From Sipunculus nudus (taxonomy: Eukaryota; Annelida; Sipuncula; Golfingiida; Sipunculidae), in NCBI GenBank assembly GCA_026874595.1, contig CM049318.1, positions 35,055,956 through 35,119,955 on the forward strand: 64,000 bases of DNA. The letters run 5' to 3'. A model generated the notes under the pieces. It was not told the DNA's origin and did not search any database. It worked only from the letters and a program-made list of their open reading frames with translations. Shown piece after piece: positions 60,707-64,000 of this stretch (positions are counted from its first letter, which is position 1; each line of letters opens with the position of its first letter). A program made the position numbers and the translations under genes.

Positions 60707-60855
60707 AGCAATTTGTCGAGCGTCCCCAAAAGATGTTTTACAGTTTCATAGTGCCTTATGTAGCCAGGTCTATTGTTTTCAAGAAAGTGCGAGTCAACTG
60801 AAGTAGGGCAGATGCAGCTTACCCGAACTCCCGTCAGTTTGTAGGGGAACAGGCT
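60707..60855 (-). pseudogene. Inverted copy of SDR exon 6, acceptor lost
   Basis: Minus-strand copy of exactly 149 nt with donor CT|GTATGT kept. It encodes LTGVRVSCICPTSVDSHFLE and then a segment close to exon 6, open throughout. The two bases before the expected first codon AGC are TC instead of AG. Similarity stops there and a repeat rich in GGGGACGAA-like words begins. An AG two bases inside the exon would put the exon out of phase, so normal splicing from a phase-0 exon 5 looks broken. Confidence 0.8.
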
Positions 60856-61010
60856 GATTCGTCCCCAAATCCATTTCGTTCTCGTCTTTTCGTACTCCCC
60901 CCTGTTTCTCCATAGGTCCGGTTCGCCCCCAGGAATGAGGTCCTCGACCTGTTCGTCCTCATATTTGCAAAAATGATGCCAATTCGTCCACAGTATTAAA
61001 TACCTATGTC
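60856..61010. repeat. Degenerate short repeat abutting the duplicated exon
   Basis: Words such as TTCGTCCCCAA, TTCGCCCCC, TTCGTCCTC and TTCGTCCAC recur every 20-40 bases. The tract starts exactly where homology to SDR exon 6 ends, so it marks a breakpoint or a later insertion. A similar word, TTCGCCCCTG, occurs near 63980. Confidence 0.5.
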
Positions 61011-61213
61011 TAAACAAAACGGTATATCTGATCCCCGATACATATGACGGGTATACATTTCAGGTATTTATCGATAATTATAAATGCATTTTAGCGGATA
61101 TTTCTTTTCGAGAATTGATCTGGAGATGCGTAGTAATACGCATATTCGTTCACCTAATGTGATGTCCCATGGTGAGTTTTAAGAACCGGCCTGTACGGTT
61201 ATTCCAAAATCAG

Positions 61214-61340
61214 TCATGTCTGGACAGAAGCAGCGAAAACAGCGACGGCCGGCATTTACGGTGGAAAGTACACGATTCCCTGCTTCACGGACGTGATTCC
61301 GGGTCAGAATGTTTCGGAGATTTATACGAAAGCGATGGCG
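61214..61340 (+). CDS. Candidate exon, protein not recognised
   Basis: A 127-nt frame ending GCG|GTAAGA (strong donor) encodes HVWTEAAKTATAGIYGGKYT followed by IPCFTDVIPGQNVSEIYTKA, a globular-looking sequence with higher G+C than its flanks. The acceptor (AAAATCAG, ending 61213) is weak; the frame stays open a little further left. Same strand as the SDR gene, but outside it. Confidence 0.38.
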
Positions 61341-61654
61341 GTAAGAAATATATATTAAATGCAATTATAGGGTATTTTTAGGCTGAGTAAAATCCAGTAA
61401 AATCCAGCACGTAGAGAGAACAAGGTGGGATACATCACGCTTGAAGTGTCGGTTCGAGATAACGAGGTGTGAAGTCGTTCAGTTTTATGACCCCGCTTAT
61501 CAGTCAAGTAGCAATTGGCATTACAATGACACGTGGCCACGGCATTTACTGTACAATAAGTAAATCATGTGATGGTTTATATATGATCAAATGGGCACAG
61601 CACTGCTTATCAGCTATTACGAAAGCGGTGTAGAAGAAATAAATCATCGCTGAA

Positions 61655-61656
<2 letters not shown>

Positions 61657-61694
<38 letters not shown>
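61657..61694. repeat. (TA)n microsatellite
   Basis: About 19 TA units. Confidence 0.97.
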
Positions 61695-61696
<2 letters not shown>

Positions 61697-62385
61697 CGTT
61701 GTTTAATATGGTTGTATATTGTATTTGATATACTTAATGAGGAATATATTTAAAGAAACATATATAAAGCTACATGCAATTGTTTTAACTAACATGTGAA
61801 ATATTATGTTATTTTGTGATACAAGGTTTTTGTGTTCGCTGTAATATGTTGATTCATTTATATGTATTGTATGAATCACTCTCACATTCTATTTAATTAT
61901 ACTCTATTATACTACATAATGCATCAAATGTTAAGGAATATGATTATTTAATTAGACATAAAGGTATGAGGTTATAACATGTTTATATTAATCAGATTAT
62001 ATTTTATTGTGTAGTATATCTGATGTATTTACCAATATATGTTATTAATATATTTTTATATATGTATATATATTAATATCGCAGATATCCAGATAATCAT
62101 AATGTAAATATAAATACTGATATCATTATACATGATAATCATAAGCATAAACATAATACTATTTTATAATATTTGTTATATCAACTCCATATGCATCGTG
62201 TAGTATTCTGAAGCAATAATCTATATATTTAATAAATGCTGTATACATGTATTTGAAAAACATTTATATAATGTGGACGAGTCACGTTCATTTATAAAAC
62301 AATGGCTTATTTAAGTATTTGATGAAACAAGTGCGGATGCTATTAACAGTGGGCTTGTTATATTTAGGTGTATAAACTTCCTCTG
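61695..62385. other. AT-rich gene-free stretch
   Basis: Very AT-rich; nothing supported. Confidence 0.5.
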
Positions 62386-62387
62386 CG

Positions 62388-62526
62388 AAACAAGGACGAT
62401 TTATGGGGGGACATTACGTCGCCTCCAGGTCTTGTTTGTATAGCACTCAGGAAGCAAAACAAGGACGATTTATGGGGGAATTACGTCGCCTCCAGGCCTT
62501 GTTTGTATAGCACTCAGGAAGCACAA
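62388..62526. repeat. Tandem duplication of ~70 bp
   Basis: AAACAAGGACGATTTATGGG through TTGTTTGTATAGCACTCAGG occurs twice back to back with only a few changes. Confidence 0.93.
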
Positions 62527-62869
62527 TAGACTCAAGCCGTTGGTCGTATATAGCACTCGAACAAATATTGAAGCCAATTATATATACCATAAATCATGAT
62601 ATATAATTGTGGACGTGTTGTCTTTGTGGTTACGTTCACGTGAAACGGTAAATGATATAATTATTTTTAATCTATAGCTGTTATTGAACCATTTTACACA
62701 TATTGTCAGTTTGTTCGGATTGATCACTTAAAAGATATAGTGCGTTGACAATTTAACGTATGCACATGTGGGGATGAACACATCCTAATTAAATCCAACA
62801 GGAGAGCAAAACGAGATGATTTATTCTGAAATAAATATTGTTCACTGACCTTTTTTAGTAAGAATATTG

Positions 62870-63062
62870 AAATCATTCTACATGAAATGCTATTAATTGT
62901 CTTACTATAGTAACATACTAATCTTCATTCAATCTTCACCGTTTCTGTTGAACAGTTGAACACATTTAAATTCATCCTTCATGACATGCTATTAATTGTT
63001 TTACTATAGTAACATTCGTATCTTAATTCAATCTTCACAGTTTTTGTTGAACAGTTATAAAA
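62870..63062. repeat. Tandem duplication of ~100 bp
   Basis: ATGCTATTAATTGTCTTACT and TTCTGTTGAACAGTT mark two adjacent, slightly diverged copies (62888 and 62985). Confidence 0.88.
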
Positions 63063-63297
63063 ATTCATTTATCTGCAATGTATACTTTAGCACCTTGTGT
63101 TTTTTTTAATTTGTGTTGTCTACAGCACAGCAAAAATCTTCATGTAATTATTGCATTTAAAACAATCTGATTTGTATTATTCATTTACATGATATTTAAT
63201 AATCCATATATAAATCTTAAATCTCTAATACTTCAATCCACAGTAAAGTATGTACTTATAAATCTTGGTATTCTTGTATCATGTATCTCGGCGAAAG

Positions 63298-63455
63298 AAT
63301 ACAATACGTTTTGAATTCTATAAAATATGGTTACATCAATGCTACTTTTATGATCCATACAATGATGTAAAGGAACCTTCTAGGATAGACCACAGCAACA
63401 TTTATCCAATGAGGAACAAGAATGCCTTACAGGGAATTCCCCTTCCAAAGTTACA
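63298..63455 (+). CDS. Weak candidate exon near right edge
   Basis: An open frame encodes FEFYKIWLHQCYFYDPYNDV and a basic, Asn/Pro-containing continuation, ending TTACA|GTGAGT (strong donor). An upstream stop at 63259 limits the frame, and the only internal acceptor (GGCGAAAG, ending 63297) is poor. Product unknown. Confidence 0.25.
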
Positions 63456-63775
63456 GTGAGTTATTACTCACATAATGTCATAAAAATGTCACGTTCTGCA
63501 ATTATGCAATAGGCTGGGTATTTTATGAAATAACACCCCCTTGAGGAAGACCCATATATCTATAATTAATCAGGAAATATATTGAAATGGACCAGGAAGT
63601 TATATCGACCGATGAACATTAATCTCCATTTCCTCACGGAAATAACTGTTTCATAACATCCCAAGCCTATTGAAAATCACGAAAGCGTAATTTATATGTC
63701 ATATTTTTTTAGAAATATTTAACAATAACGTTAAGAGGGGGGTTTTGAGGAAGTTTTGCCATTGTGTTATATTTA

Positions 63776-63861
63776 CTATAAAAGGGAGAGCCAACCGATA
63801 GATGCTATTATTTGAAGACAGAATTCCAGATCGAATTCAGCTGTTCAACAAATCTTACACA
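63776..63861 (+). promoter_or_regulatory. Candidate core promoter with TATA box and short first exon
   Basis: ACTATAAAAGGGAGAG carries a consensus TATA box near 63777. A start site would fall about 30 bp downstream, near 63805. A donor ACACAG|GTAGGC at about 63861 would close a first exon of some 55 bp, mostly untranslated. The gene body would lie beyond the right edge. Prediction from sequence only. Confidence 0.35.
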
Positions 63862-64000
63862 GGTAGGCTGATTTCATATTATCTAAAGTGTGTTCATGCA
63901 TGCAGCGAAATGACACGTTATTACTGCTCCACGCAAGCTGTTCTCAGGTTCATCAACGTGGACGCCTGGCGTGTAAATTCGCCCCTGCCGTTTCATACAA

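Larger units (their letters stand above)
59930..60855 (-). repeat. Right arm of inverted duplication of the SDR 3' end
   Basis: Pairs with 54480 to about 55400. The arm contains exon 6, the intron (about 400 versus 387 bp in the two copies, alignable along its length), exon 7, 3' UTR and poly(A) signal. A retained intron shows duplication of genomic DNA, not retroposition. About 4.5 kb separates the arms. Confidence 0.88.

Overview
This window is nuclear DNA from a marine invertebrate, most likely a mollusc (perhaps a bivalve) or another lophotrochozoan. That placement is inference. It rests on the AT-rich base composition, long introns with GT-AG junctions, many (TA)n and (AAT)n microsatellites, a Gag type common in mollusc Ty3-like elements, and a dense load of divergent MITEs and tandem-repeat elements. 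There is no bacterial, plasmid or organelle signature.

Only one gene can be built with confidence: a seven-exon short-chain dehydrogenase/reductase (SDR) on the + strand, 33741-55154. It encodes 261 residues and resembles 15-hydroxyprostaglandin dehydrogenase (HPGD). All seven exons join in phase, and the Ser-Tyr-Lys catalytic residues are present. Its last two exons, the intron between them, the 3' UTR and the poly(A) signal occur again on the opposite strand at about 59.93-60.86 kb. This is a tail-to-tail inverted duplication in which the acceptor of the first copied exon is lost. A minus-strand first exon with a clear signal peptide lies at 10468-10706. Several orphan exon-like ORFs with splice sites occur at 26.3, 43.7, 45.0, 61.2 and 63.4 kb. 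A TATA box followed by a donor-terminated short exon lies at 63.78-63.86 kb.

Layout. 0-5 kb: gene-free, with simple repeats and degenerate minisatellites. 5.2-9.7 kb: one element with inverted arms of about 650 bp. 9.7-14.8 kb: three small terminal-inverted-repeat elements, the secreted-protein exon, and an inverted pair of a dispersed repeat. 16.2-19.3 kb: two tandem arrays (about 280 and 336 bp units). 23.4-24.6 kb: decayed Gag-like sequence. 27.4-32.9 kb: an old Ty3-like LTR retrotransposon holding a 330-bp satellite array, a tRNA-derived SINE, and a 1.25-kb insertion that splits its 3' LTR. 33.7-55.4 kb: the SDR gene, whose introns carry a MITE, a filled/empty pair of a dispersed repeat, and a tandem-repeat tract at 50-53.8 kb. 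55.4-64 kb: intergenic, plus the inverted duplicate and candidate exons.

The strongest unexplained pattern is a 12-14 bp palindrome, AGGTGGCGCCACCT, or close variants. It sits once or twice per unit in at least four otherwise dissimilar repeat families across the window. Three of the arrays also end in the same kind of tail (GACGGAC-rich DNA, then TAGCT...GCTAAAA). This suggests composite mobile satellites built around a shared protein-binding or recombination core.
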